From positions 17,976,334 to 18,040,333 of the forward strand of contig OX155961.1 in assembly GCA_944548615.1 (NCBI GenBank): a stretch of DNA of 64,000 bases, written 5' to 3'. The notes under the pieces are model-generated. The model saw only the letters and a program-made list of their open reading frames with translations. It was not told the origin of the DNA and ran no database searches. Each line of letters begins with the position of its first letter. Position 1 is the first letter of the stretch. This DNA is from Micropterix aruncella. Taxonomy: Eukaryota; Arthropoda; Insecta; Lepidoptera; Micropterigidae. Positions 45,261-56,198 of the stretch are shown piece after piece. The translations under genes were made by a program, and so were the position numbers.

Positions 45261-45935
45261 TGGGCCCTCGCTAAGTTGGCCACGAAGACCCATTCTGTAC
45301 AGGGTTGGTCACACTCACGGGTCAACACCTATCCGACGGCCTCCACGCATGAAGTGCGAGCCTGGGTAGGACTCTGGTCTTATGGTCAGTTTCCCTTGGG
45401 AATCAAACTTCTGGCGCCCCTGGCCGGTCTGCGCACCGTGCGGCGTAAGCCAATCGACTGTGCACTCTGACTAACATATTGAGATGTCAACCACAACGGG
45501 CGAACCCGTCACCGCAGGACGTTTTAACGATTCATCGTTCTATCGACCGTGCAGTGAGCGTAGAAGACTTTGGACATTACAAATCCGACGTCTAGCTACG
45601 CCACAACCCGTAAGAGACCAACTCCTTACCGCGAGATAGCCAGGAATTACATTCCGGCGGCTCGAGACACTCGCGCCCTTACTTCCAATTGTGAACAGAT
45701 TTCTCCGGTCTCTCGATTGGTTCCGAGTTCGAGGTCGCTTGCGCGGTCCTCTCCCTTATGAAGCGGTGAAACGGAGTAAACCGAATCTATCGCGGACCAA
45801 GGCGTCCTTTGCCCGGCTGTTCACCCAGGATCGGATGGCCAATGGTCAATTCAAGAGCAGTCGCCATAAGGTACACAACCACCCCCGCTCTATAGGAAAC
45901 AATACAGTTCCCAGACTCATAGAATTTAATGCTAA
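45250..45935. repeat. GC-rich repeat family GCR, copy B (rearranged)
   Basis: The first 220 bases (TTGGCCACGAAGACCCATTC to GCCAATCGACTGTGCACTCT) run in the same direction as copy C. From about 45480 the rest (GGGCGAACCCGTCACC, TTCGAGGTCGCTTGCGCGGT, CTCTATAGGAAACAATACAG) is inverted relative to copies C and D. No ORF of a known family. Confidence 0.8.
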
Positions 45936-46544
45936 GGTTTTAATATTTAGATGAAATTAATATTCAGATGGCTACTTGCCAGGAAAGTATTGGGTTGATA
46001 CAATCGTATTTTTTTAATATCCCTTCAAGTTCGCTATATCGAGGTTGTAATGCGTTAATTATGTTTCTATAATTAAATGAATATAAATTGGGTAGCACCT
46101 ATCAGGATTCTGTCAGTCACAGAGTCACAGGTGTCAATAAACTCTACTTTTGATTAGAATTTCGATTTGTGTCTGATGGCGGGTCCGCCGGTCAACGACA
46201 TAGACGGCGGGGCCAGCGCGGTAGCTTCAAAAAATTTGAATCTGCAAATGAGCAAAAAGCGCAAGAGATTAAATATACGGTAAAGCTGTCGTGACACGCA
46301 GCAAATGCAAGGCGAAATGCGCGAACGGTTGCATCAAAATAACCCGTTTACAAAATTTGATAATGGGTCTATCCATGTGAATGTACACCACATGTGTCAA
46401 AAATAAAAGTATAAAATGAAGTGTCAAATTAATTTTAAACTGTGGCCACACTAAACAACTCTATAATTCTTTGTTCTATAAGTTGAACGTTCTATAAGTT
46501 TGCCAAGAAACTTGACATATTTGAAAAATAGTGAAGTATTTAAA
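45936..46544. other. Unassigned sequence
   Basis: The word GGCTACTTGCCAGGAAAGTA at about 45970 is shared with 12219. Nothing is coding. Confidence 0.5.
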
Positions 46545-47215
46545 TGGGAGTTAATGGGCCCTTGCTGAGTTGGCCACGAAGACCCATTCTGTTCAGGGTT
46601 GGTCACACTCACGGGCCAACACCTATCCGACGACCTCCACGCATGAAGTGCGAGCCTGGGTAGGACTCTGGCCTTATGGTCAGTTTCCCCTAGGAATCAA
46701 CCTTCTGGCGCTCCTGGACGGTCTGCGTACCGTGCGGCGCAAGCCAATCGACTGTGCACTCTGACTAGCAGTCGGGGGAGTCTGGAAGCAGTACTGTTTC
46801 CTACAGAGCGGGGGTGGTTGCGGATCTTACGGCGATTGCTCTTGAAACGACCATCGGCTACCTGATGCTGGGTGAACAGCCGGGCAAAGGATGCCGTGGT
46901 CCGCGATAGATTTGGTATACACCGTTTCACCGCTTCGTAAGGGAAAGGACCGCGCAAGCGACCTCGAACTCGTAACCAATCGAGAGACAGGAGTAATCTG
47001 GTTGCAATTGGAAGTAAGGGCGTGAGTGTAAGCCCGCTGGGTAACACATCTAGTTATTCGCGGTTAAGGCGTTGGCCTCTTACGGGCATGTGGCGTAGCT
47101 TGACGGTGGACTGTTTTGTCCAAGTCTTCTGCGCTCACTTCACGGGAGATAGAACGACTAATCTTTAGAACTTCCTGAGGTGACGGGTTCGCCCGTTGTA
47201 GTTGACAACTCTATT
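46545..47215 (+). repeat. GC-rich repeat family GCR, copy C (near complete)
   Basis: It runs from TTAATGGGCCCTTGCTGAGT to GTTGTAGTTGACAACTCTAT with all internal blocks seen in copy D, including GGATGCCGTGGTCCGCGATA and CTTCCTGAGGTGACGGGTTC. The second half corresponds to the inverted half of copy B. Confidence 0.8.
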
Positions 47216-47869
47216 TGTGACTTTAGGGATGATTTTCAGATTTGTTTTCGATTTCATAGAATTTCTCTTTAAACATTATGATATTTGCAACTACTAATCA
47301 TTTTTACTTCTTTCTCGTACGGAAAGTGAAAGTGTTAAAATTTGGAATGACTTCTCATTTCAAGGTTGTTATAAGACCGATATCTTCTTGCATCACGCAA
47401 CTTCTTCATGCAAATGAGTTGCACGATAATTATCCCCCGTATTCACAGCCGAACCCCCGCGTCATGGTCCGATAATATGCGCAGGAAACATTTAATTTTC
47501 GTTATTGTGTTTGTTTATTATATAGCCGTATCATATAATCCAAATTGACCAGATGGCTCTATTTTAACATACTGCATAAACAGACTGCCCGGTCGATAAT
47601 TTTGCTCCTAGCAGATTACCATATCTATTAAAATTTTAATGGCTTCATTAAAATTGTTCAGTGAAACAGTTTTTTTTTATAATATGGTGGTGAATGGTGA
47701 AAGTATTGCATAGCGTAAAATTAACTACCATTAATTTGCACTCCTACTTCAAATTATAGATTAATTGTAATGCTTAAAATGACAAAATAAGTACCTAATT
47801 AAAAAAAACTAAAACATAAAAAAAGATAGCTGCATAATAACTACTAAGGCCACAAAACAAAGATAAACG
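47216..47869. other. AT-rich sequence, no gene recognised
   Basis: Nothing supportable was seen. Confidence 0.5.
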
Positions 47870-48677
47870 GATGCAGTAGGCCCTTGTCCATCGATATTGG
47901 TCGGAAGACAACTTTAAAAAAGTTCTTTGGACATATGAATTCAAATTTGAAATATTTGGATCTAAACGACGAATTTTGTTCGACGTAGCGCCCAGAAAAA
48001 GATGATGCCAGACTGTATGGTACCAACAGTCAAGCATGGTTGTGGTTCCATTATGGTCTGGGTATGCTTCTCGGTGCATGGAACCGGAGATTTGGTACGA
48101 GTCGATGGAATCATGAAAAAGGAGCAGTATAAACGAATACTACAGCAAAATGCCGTTTTGTCTGGTTTAAGATTAATTGTAAATGGATTTTTTTCCAACA
48201 AGATCCCAAACATAGTTCACAATTATGCAGGAGTTATTTAGAACGTAAATAAACAGAATAAGTGTTAAAAAACATGGTATGGCTCCCTCAGAGCCCGGAT
48301 CACGACGCAATTGAGTATTTGTGGGAAGAGCTTGATAGAAATGTGCGCAGTTGTTGTCCCTCCTCACAAGAAGACATGTGCAAGACTTTACAAGAAAGCT
48401 GAAACAATATTTCACAATATACAATCGACAAATTGATTTCTTGTATGCAGACTAGTGAAAAAAGTAATAAAATGCGAGGGAGGGTTTTTTGACGAAAAAT
48501 TTGTTTAAAATATGAACGGCATTTTTAAAGTAATTTATTGATATTTATGGTTTTCTTCTTGATGTATGTGTAAATAAGTATTTCAAATAATAATTTAACC
48601 TCTTGCTTCTTATTTTGAGTTTTATTTCATTTTCCTTCCTTGATGTAGGTGGTCTCAAACTTTTGGCCGGCAGTGTA
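47870..48677 (+). pseudogene. Tc1-like transposase pseudogene with right terminus
   Basis: The plus strand encodes FEIFGSKRRILFD, then MMPDCMVPTVKHGCGSIMVW and GDLVRVDGIMKKEQYKRIL, the central DDE region of Tc1-type transposases. The frame breaks and stops at about 48239. A catalytic-aspartate block (normally T/S-D-E) reads WTYEF, so the second aspartate is lost. The right end GGTGGTCTCAAACTTTTGGC then CGGCAGTGTATA at 48649-48677 is the inverted terminus. The N-terminal helix-turn-helix half is absent. Confidence 0.85.
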
Positions 48678-49411
48678 TATATAATAAAACAGCATTTTAT
48701 AAACCTAACTTTAGATTTAATGTTAATTAAAACCTAGTATTTTTGTAATATCAACATTTGACTGTTTTAGAGACGTTCTTCTGTCCGTAACGTCGACATT
48801 ATAAATACTAAAGAAGCGTTCTGCGTCTAGTTTGAAACATAGTCCTTTCCAGGTTCATCCCTCTTCGAGGAGGTATGGGAGTTGAACCGTTATCTGAGTC
48901 GGCCCGAAGTAACGAGCAGGTCATATGGCCCAAACTGCACGGAACCGCTAGCTGCAGAACTTATCGACAGACCGCTCCCGTATATTCCCGCACGTACAAC
49001 GAACAAAACGGCGCGGCCGACGCCATGCATTGCAGTCGCGCGACGCATCTCCAGACCGTAGCTTAACTTGAAGTTGAACTCACGCGATAACATGTTGGAT
49101 AGGTAGCGTAGGATGTCTTCAGTGTTGTTTATATAAGTGAGTGTGTGCTAAGTGCGATGGCGATGTCGAAGCGGCACAGTGAATGGTCCAGTTTCAACTG
49201 GTAATGCCGTTAACCAACCTGATCCCTTTACGAGTATGTCGCCAGCCTTTTAAGTGTGACTCACGACTGGACTCGACTCGACAGTCCAACGATTGACGAA
49301 AGGCAGCCAGTCGAGCATGCAGGTTGAGTAGAGAAAGGAATGCATCGCAACGTAGATCCGCATTTCGCGAGTTATATTTCTAAAACAGGGTTGACAAAAA
49401 ACTAAACACAC
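48678..49411. other. Unassigned GC-richer sequence
   Basis: Positions 48830-49400 are GC-richer with short frames on both strands. A TATATAAG word (about 49131) precedes an ATG at 49160 and a GTAATG donor-like word at 49201, but the frame is only 15 codons, so I do not call an exon. Confidence 0.35.
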
Positions 49412-49520
49412 GCTGCCGGTGGCATAGTGGTTAGGTTGCCTGATCTTAAACTGTATGGTTCCGGAATTTGATCGCCGACTGGTTCACCATTTTCCGGTCT
49501 TAAGTCCCCGAAGAAGCTGT
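49412..49520 (+). repeat. tRNA-derived SINE-like unit, diverged
   Basis: GGTGGCATAGTGGTTAGGTT resembles a tRNA A box region, and GGAATTTGATCGCCG is a decayed B box. It is parallel to the better copy at 49728. Confidence 0.55.
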
Positions 49521-49727
49521 CTAATTCGAAGCAGTAAATTTAAAACCCTAGCTTCGGATTGGATTTACTGTTTCAACATTTAATTAGAATATTGGACGGT
49601 ACTTTATATTTAATTCTTGTTTTTCGTTTCACGATCATTTGTGTATCATTTAGTCTGCACTTTAGTCTGACCAGCGAATCGTAACAGCAGGGCGACATAT
49701 TTTCGAATTAAAAAATCGGATTACACG

Positions 49728-49860
49728 GCCCAGTGTCATGGTGGTTAGGTCGCCAGATATTAAGTTGTATAGTTCTGGGTTCGATTCCCGGCTGGGTTAC
49801 CATATTCCGTTGGGATAAAATTAACGGAATTGCATTTTAATTCTGTCGATCGAGAAAAAT
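49728..49860 (+). repeat. tRNA-derived SINE-like unit
   Basis: GCCCAGTGTCATGGTGGTTA begins the head; GGTTCGATTCC at 49778-49788 is a perfect B box; GCCCAG at the start and CTGGGT at 49792-49797 can pair as an acceptor stem. A 60-base unrelated tail follows. The anticodon arm is not well formed, so this is a SINE head and not a working tRNA. Confidence 0.65.
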
Positions 49861-49865
49861 AACAA

Positions 49866-49980
49866 GGCACACACTATACACATGTTACACATACACATAC
49901 ATATAGAACACATGTTACACATACACATACATATAAACACTTCTATACACATACATATAAACACATACACATACATATAT
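49866..49980. repeat. ACACATACACATACATAT-type minisatellite
   Basis: Irregular repeats of ACACATACACATACATATA with GAACACATGTT variants. Confidence 0.85.
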
Positions 49981-50719
49981 CTGACTTTTCAGGAAAGCTC
50001 GGAAAATGCGGATGATCGTAGTAATAGGCAGGTAGGTTAACGCTCATTTAGGAATACTTTATCGATTGTATTCTATTTTAAATTAAAGAAACACAGTTAT
50101 TACTATGAAAAGGCCTTTATTATCTATCTATCTATATCTATCTATATCTATCTAGGTCATAAATTTATAAAATAGGTGCATAAAATAAATTTCAATTACA
50201 AGCTTATTTGTAAACCCTTACCGTTTTGAAGACATAGTGAAAGTTAATTACGCTAATACGAATTAAAATAGAAAAGCACTTCAAAATTATGATAATAAGA
50301 TAATTATCTATGCACCGAAACACTGTCAAACGGTCACTGCGGCGATTGGTAAACAATAAGAAAAAGTTATCTGCTCGTTAATATTTTCAAATTGAGGGTA
50401 TTCCCCATACTTTTTTTGATCTTTATAAAGATCGGTAGTTGTAAATGGGTTAAACAGTAATTTCCATGTTGATTCTGCTCTGTAGTAAATAATAGCTAAG
50501 ATTTTTCATCTAAGTAATACATTTTTTCCACATTCTATAAAAAAGGTAAAAAGGTAAAAACTAGCACACACTGAATAGGTACGAGTATGTATATACAATA
50601 GGTGGAGGGCAAGCGTATTGAATACACTGGAAATTGGTGATATTTTTTGCTCACTTGGAATCAGAAAAAGAGGGGAACAATCTGGAACATTAGACTTGGA
50701 TCCATTTTGACGAATAGTT
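49981..50719. other. AT-rich sequence with short (TATC)n
   Basis: A CTATCTATATCTATCT run lies at about 50130-50155. No gene. Confidence 0.5.
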
Positions 50720-50866
50720 AAAAACCTGAAGTCGAAGACTATCGCGATTTTTTGACATTATAAATAAGATAAAAACGATTTCTACCCTAGACAACGGCGG
50801 TTTCAACATCGCCGAAACGTCGGGTGCTACAAACTTTACGCGGTAAATTCGTTTTTATGTTATTTA
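50720..50866. repeat. Penelope-type terminal unit
   Basis: The outer flank GACTATCGCGATTTTTTGAC is followed by a right arm (ACAACGGCGGTTTCAACATC, GCCGAAACGTCGGGTGCTAC). The left arm has been lost. Confidence 0.8.
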
Positions 50867-51402
50867 TGCTACACGCTCGATATTTACCGCGATATTTATA
50901 GGTTTACACGAGCTTAGTAGCTAATCACAAGTACTTGTCACTTTCACTAATACCTTTCGTGTAAACATGCTGATTCAGCATGTTAGTGCTTAGTATTTGA
51001 GCTTAGTATTAGTAAAACTGCCAGTGCTAGTGAATAGAAGCCGATCCTATTTAGTAATCGACAAGTGACTTCTCTCATCACAAATTACTAAGGAGTCGCT
51101 TGCTGACTCGTGTGAACAGCCGCGGCAAGGGTTGGTGACAAGTTGAAATGGCAAGTGAACACACACATTCTCAGTTTACGTGACAATTGCTAAGTTTATT
51201 TTGTAAACTGCAGGAAGGTGGAATTCCGAAACAACAACAAAAAATCATCCAGTAATTTAAATCGTTTTTATTATCCTAAAATTAAAAATTCCCGTAATAA
51301 AATATATAATCCTCAAATTTAATTTTAAATCCAGTAAAATGATGTTTGAATGGTGTTTGGACACACTGCTTAAATAAGGCGGCGGTGGTGCTCTCCATTT
51401 CG

Positions 51403-51444
51403 AACGGATGTCGTGCCACTGGTATTAGTGGCACGACATCCGTT
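51403..51444. repeat. Perfect 18 bp hairpin
   Basis: AACGGATGTCGTGCCACT and AGTGGCACGACATCCGTT are separated by six bases. Confidence 0.92.
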
Positions 51445-51793
51445 TAGTACGAGCAAATAACCAACTTTTCATAAATAAATTAGAGAAAAACAAAAAAAAA
51501 TGTTTTCGAAAAAAAAAAAATTTTTTTTTAAACCAAAAATTTCATTTTCCGAAAAAAAAATGTGCTAGGCGCGGTGCGCTATCTAACGGTAGGTAAAATA
51601 TCGCGAATATTGTTTATTCGAGATATTTTACCTACTTCTAGATGGAGCAACGCGCTCAATGCGCGCAACAACTTTTAAGCAAAATTTGCAAAAAAAAATA
51701 AACATTTTTTTTTCTCATTTTCTTGATCAAAACTTGCTTATTTGCTCGTATTGGTTGACCCACTTTAAGTATGCCGGTTAATTAAAACTCATC
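51445..51793. repeat. Palindromic repeat family PAL, copy 2
   Basis: AGTACGAGCAAATAACC, the centre GCGGTGCGCTATCTAACGGT with CTACTTCTAGATGGAGCAAC, and TTTGCTCGTATTGGTTGAC, GCCGGTTAATTAAAACTCAT follow the family order. The left end is replaced by the adjoining hairpin. Confidence 0.72.
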
Positions 51794-51942
51794 GCACGGT
51801 ACTTGATCCAGACCTTGTATTTCTACATTCTAGAAATCCTGTGATTTGTATCAGGATTCGTGATACGCTATACTTCACGCTCGATTATTATCATGATCCT
51901 GGATCACGATCTACATATCACGATAGATATCGAGCGTGTAGC

Positions 51943-52394
51943 TTTCGCCATTGGTTTATTTAGATCTAGAGATGTCAATTAAAGCAGCCACGGGACTCGT
52001 CGTTAAAGATGGTAAACATTTACGTACACCGCTCATCCTATTTTCGTATACGTAGACGAGAGCTTGTCTGGAACCGCAGGTTGTTGAACTTCTGCCTGTT
52101 TCCAGTTGTAGTTGCATGTGCGAATGCTAATAATGCCATAACCTCGGCAAACGACAATTTACTTAAAAATGTCACGTCTCGTATCGTGCGGACTTTGTTT
52201 TTTTTTTTAACGATGCTATTATTATTGGTAAACCCAGATGTGGTTGTACTAGGTTCTAATCTCTATCGTTGATTATATAGGGCATTATATTGCTTAATGC
52301 TGTATACTTAGCTCAAAATCGACTTTTGGACAGATGACCCACTGTCGCTTTCAGCTAGCAAAATAATCGACTTAAATTTAGGCAAACCAGTATG
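51943..52394. other. Unassigned sequence
   Basis: The end of this stretch carries a TTGATTATATAGGGCATTAT word at 52268, an M1/M2-like terminus. No gene. Confidence 0.5.
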
Positions 52395-52990
52395 CCTAAC
52401 TTCTACAATTAATCAGATTTTCGTATACATATATTGTGATGCAACAATAAGAATATTTATCTCTTTGAATTTTTCTCTTAGGGAAACCCGAGGACCAAGT
52501 TTATATATAGCTCTCACAGAACGTTTCTGTAATATAAAGATGTTATTGATGTGCGCACAGCTTCCTCAGAGAAGAATCCCATAGGACATAATGCTATGAA
52601 AGTAACTAAAGTATACCTACTATTCTTGCTGTATCTACATCAGTCAGCCGCCTTATTATTTTAACTGCGTATGCCGCAGAGCTTAGTTTTCCTGACATTA
52701 CCTCAATTTGTGGGCCCCATCGTAATTTGGAATCAATTGTTATCAGTAGAAACACAATTGAAGCAACAGGCTCCAGTCTAGTTTCATTTATTTCTACATT
52801 GGTTTGTACCTGCTTAACATTAGGTGTAGAAAATTTAATCACATTGGTTTTTTTTTCATTTAATAGTAGGTTATTTACATTAAACCAATGTACAACTGTT
52901 GAGAGTGTATTGTTAACTTCGTCATAATTGTACAATTGTCGACTAATTTTAAACGCCAAAGAAGTATCATCAGCAAGCAATACAATTATG
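52395..52990 (-). pseudogene. LINE reverse transcriptase fragment
   Basis: The minus strand encodes LLADDTSLAFKISRQLYNYD (the catalytic A-D-D motif), then WFNVNNLLLNEKKTNVIKFS, then SKLRWGPQIEVMSGKLSSAA. After a stop/frameshift near 52606 the frame resumes with SIMSYGILL and FILQKRSVRAIYKLGPRVSL. This is the palm-to-thumb region of a Jockey-type RT. The usual tyrosine before ADD is leucine, and the Penelope-type unit at 53040 truncates the upstream side. Confidence 0.82.
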
Positions 52991-53039
52991 CAGCAAGCAA
53001 TACAAAATGGATCCAATAACTTGGATCCATTTTGACGAA

Positions 53040-53185
53040 TAATTAAAAACCTGAGGTCGAAGACTATCACGATTGTTTGACATTATAAATAATATAAAAA
53101 CGATTTCACCGCGTAAAGTTTGTAGCACACGCTGTTTCGGCGATATTGCGGCCGTCATTGTCCAGGGTAGATTCAAGTCTACCCA
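53040..53185. repeat. Penelope-type terminal unit, half copy
   Basis: GACTATCACGATTGTTTGAC, then ACCGCGTAAAGTTTGTAGCA and GTTTCGGCGATATTGCGGCC. It starts just after a palindrome AAAATGGATCCAA / TTGGATCCATTTT around 53007-53035. Confidence 0.78.
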
Positions 53186-53204
53186 AGATGAAGACTACAG
53201 TCTA

Positions 53205-53405
53205 TACTACGTTTTGGCACTCATAGTTCCAAACATTGAATAATCTTTCTTATGTTCAATATCGCATATATTGCCGAAGAAAGCGCACTACACAGTTCAT
53301 TAATATTGTTTGTTTGATGGATGCTCCAGCTGAGATTATGATCGATCATGATACCTAGTATAGGATGTCTTAGCTTACCGACTTTATTCAGAAAATAAGT
53401 AGGTA
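53205..53405 (-). pseudogene. LINE reverse transcriptase fragment (thumb region)
   Basis: The minus strand encodes LGIMIDHNLSWSIHQTNNIN and SALSSAIYAILNIRKI, the block after the catalytic motif in Jockey-type RTs. It overlaps in family position with the fragment at 52395-52990, so it comes from a second copy. A short M1-type block (TAGTTCCAAACATTGAATAAT-like) lies at its left edge. Confidence 0.65.
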
Positions 53406-53646
53406 TGTAATTTGTATACACTTTTTGATCAGCATTTATCTAATAATTCGATTTTTTATCCCAGCACGCGATGGCTTTATCATTAGTCTTATCACTGACC
53501 AAATATTATCACCAGAGGCGGATAATGGCATAATATGCAATCGCCCGCAGTATCGAAGGTCTTTTTCGGCGCCACACAACGCCATAATTGATAATCAGGA
53601 TACTGGCACCGGTCTGTTGTTAATGATACTACCCAGGTAGCAGACT
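53406..53646. other. Unassigned sequence
   Basis: No gene is seen. The last 11 bases (53636-53646) are one side of the target duplication of the next element. Confidence 0.5.
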
Positions 53647-54337
53647 AGGGAGCAGGTTCAGGGAGCTAATAGGCCCTGTTGCAGTTTGGCCACGAAGACC
53701 CATTTGTTCAGGGTCCGTCATACTCAAGTGTCAACACCCATCCAGCGGCTTCCAAGTAAAAGGGAGAGCCAGGGTAGTAAGCTGGCCTGCGGGCCATTCT
53801 CCCCTAGGAGTCAACCTTCGGGCGCTCTTGGACGGTTTGCGCACCGTGCGGTGTTAGCAAATCGATTGTGCACTCCGACTACAGCCGGGGGAACAGTAAT
53901 GTTTCCTATCGATCGGGGGTGGTTGTTAACCCTATGGCAACTGCGCTTGAAACGACTATTCGGCCACCCGATCTCGGGTGAATAAGCCGGGCAAAGGATG
54001 CCGTGGTCCGCGATAGATTCGGTAGACATTGTATCACCGCTTCACAGAGGACCGCGCAGCGACCTCGATCCTGTAACCAGTCAGGTTTTCTGAAGGTTAA
54101 TTCCCAAACGGAGATATCCTTCCAAACTGGTAGTCAGGGGGCGAAGCTGCCAGCTGGATACCTTTCCCGGTGCCTCGCCGTAAGGCGTTGGACTCTGACG
54201 GACAGGTGGCGTAACTAGACTGTGGATTGTTTTGCGTCCCAAGTCTTCTGCGCTCACCTCACGGGAGACAGAACGATCAATATCGTTAAAACTTCCTGAG
54301 GTGACGGGTTCTCCCATTGTAGTTGACAGCTCTAGTT
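53647..54337 (+). mobile_element. GC-rich repeat family GCR, copy D, with 11 bp target duplication
   Basis: GGTAGCAGACT occurs at 53636-53646 and 54338-54348, bracketing a 691 bp GC-rich unit that matches copy C from end to end. There is no terminal inverted repeat, no poly(A) tail and no recognisable protein. An 11-base duplication is in the range of target-primed retrotransposition, so the unit may be the tail or a non-autonomous partner of a LINE without poly(A). The family identity is unknown. Confidence 0.8.
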
Positions 54338-54489
54338 GGTAGCAGACTGACATTACGATGCTGATACTAGGCTGGCGCCCGAATGCTGGTACCAAACATA
54401 CACCATGGTGCTAGTACAAGACTGAGGCTATACTAGCACCTTGAGCCAACGTTCTTTGAAACACTACGATATTTAACAACATTATTGTT
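54338..54489. other. Short unassigned spacer
   Basis: Nothing besides the second target duplication at its start. Confidence 0.5.
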
Positions 54490-54700
54490 ACGGAGACTAT
54501 CGCGGTTGTTTGAAATTATAAATAAGAAAATAATACGAATTTACCGCGTGAAGTTTGTAACACTCGACGTCTCGGAGACGTTGCAGCCGCCGTAGTCTAG
54601 GGTAGACTATCTACCCTAGACAACGGCGGCTGCAACGTCGCCGAAACGCCGGGTGTTACAAACTTCACGCGATAAATTCGTTTTTTATCTTATTTATAAC
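54490..54700. repeat. Penelope-type terminal unit, complete head-to-head palindrome
   Basis: The left arm (TTTACCGCGTGAAGTTTGTA, AGACGTTGCAGCCGCCGTAG) and the right arm (CAACGGCGGCTGCAACGTCG, CCGAAACGCCGGGTGTTACA) meet at GGTAGACTATCTACC around 54607. This is the most complete of the palindromic copies. Confidence 0.87.
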
Positions 54701-55814
54701 ATAATGGTTGTATGAAAGAGATTAGGTACCATACTCATTTATTGAAGAAATACAGGAAAGGGAAATTGCGGCAAATGAATGTGATAAACTCTTGAAGAAG
54801 AGGAGTTCACCATTTGTTAATCATCGTCGTTATCTCCTGTTTATCAGAATTTGTTTGACTTATATTTTTATCGCTTAAAATTACGTATTGATTGACAGCT
54901 GAAATCTCATTGAGGTTACTTACTACATTACAGTCATCACCGCATCTGTTATACGCGTTACATTTTATCTTCTGGGAAGTGGAACAGATTTTTGGCACAT
55001 TTCCAAATCCGTATGATAAAATACACGCTTGCGATAAGCAATCTTTTAGATACTTTTTTTAGCAAGTCTTTTTATTAGGCAGCCCCGGATCTACAGGCAG
55101 TCCCGGATCTAGGATGGGGCAACCGGGTTACCTGTTCCAGTCGGCAATTTAAGTGGGTGCCAAATTCATGTGTTCGAAAAAATCCTCCGAATCAACGAAA
55201 AGACAAATGCATTCGACATGTTGTAATATATGTGCAAACATGATTGCAAGCCGCCTTTCCCAATATTAGTATAGCGTTAAGGATATACCGCACATTATTG
55301 ACGGCAACTGCAAGCTGTGAGCCGAACATGTAATGATGTAGCAAGATTAATGAAGGTCACTGAAGGTGTGTGTTACATACAGTCTGGATTGTGCACATAA
55401 GAAAAAGTTATTAATAAATAGGCAGTAAAGAGTGAAAAATTATTTAAGGGTTTTTATTCTCCCGTTCACAAAAAATCAAATCCAGGATATTTGTTTTATG
55501 GGTTTTGAAAAATCGAGAAAATGTGGGTCATTGCGAAATTACGCCTTGTGACGCATTGAACAACTGCTTGGTTCGAGTGCTGTTGATCAACAATGTTAAG
55601 ATGACTGGACACTAGCGGTGACTCAGAATTTTTACTCCACAATACCAGAAGTTAAGATACAGCTTTAAAACTGTTAATCGACGGTTTTCTTCAGCAGTGT
55701 CCGCTAACCTTTTTATATTTGGGGAAGGTAGGAAAAATATTTGCCTAATAGAAGAGACTTTGACGCAGGCAGATTGTACCGCGGGTACAGATTGTAAAAT
55801 ATACAGGATGGTGA
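54701..55814. other. Unassigned sequence
   Basis: At 55081-55130 a GGCAGCCCCGGATCTA / GGCAGTCCCGGATCTA direct repeat resembles a hAT end, but no partner end was seen. No gene. Confidence 0.45.
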
Positions 55815-56170
55815 ACGTTTTCGTGCAGCTTGGGCCACAAGATCCATTTTGTTCTCGGATCGGCTCAACTCACGATTCAGCTCCGATTCAGAAGCCTCCT
55901 CGAGTGGAAGGCTACCCCGGGTAAGACTCCCGTGTCACAGGCCTCAGAGCTGGTGGACCGGTTTCTCCCGGCGGGATTGCATCCCGGCGCCACTGGACGG
56001 TTTGCGCACCGGTCGGCGAAGCCAATCGGTGGTGCATTCTGACTAATTGCTGAAGGGGTCTGTTTTCTAAGCAGCGGGGGTGGATGTTTCACCTGATGTC
56101 ATGCCACTCTTGAAATGACCTTGGGCCACTCGATCCTGTGTGGCACTACGGGCAAAGAACGCCCAGGTCT
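55815..56170 (+). repeat. GC-rich repeat family GCR, copy E (diverged)
   Basis: TTGGGCCACAAGATCCATTT, GGACGGTTTGCGCACCGGTC, AGCCAATCGGTGGTGCATTC and GCGGGGGTGGATGTTTCACC follow the family order with more substitutions than copies C and D. Confidence 0.72.
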
Positions 56171-56198
56171 GCGATAAATTCCAGGTCCGCAATAAATA

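Larger units (their letters stand above)
50868..51942. mobile_element. 1.07 kb element with GCTACACGCTCGATAT inverted ends
   Basis: GCTACACGCTCGATAT at 50868-50883 is mirrored exactly at 51927-51942, and the match continues imperfectly for about 34 bases (both arms carry TA.CG.GATAT). The inside holds a palindromic CATGCTGATTCAGCATG word (50968), a perfect 18 bp hairpin (51403-51444) and PAL copy 2. No coding region. The target duplication is unclear. Confidence 0.65.

Noticed and set aside
48875..49205. Possible small gene or first exon with a TATATAAG word and a donor-like GTAATG
   Set aside because: Only 15 codons before a stop, with no supporting partner exon; too weak to call.
49728..49800. 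Functional tRNA gene
   Set aside because: The A and B boxes are present but the anticodon arm is not well formed and the sequence continues into a SINE-like tail.
55081..55135. hAT-type left terminus
   Set aside because: A GGCAGCCCCGGATCT / GGCAGTCCCGGATCT direct repeat is suggestive, but no matching right end or octamer duplication was found.
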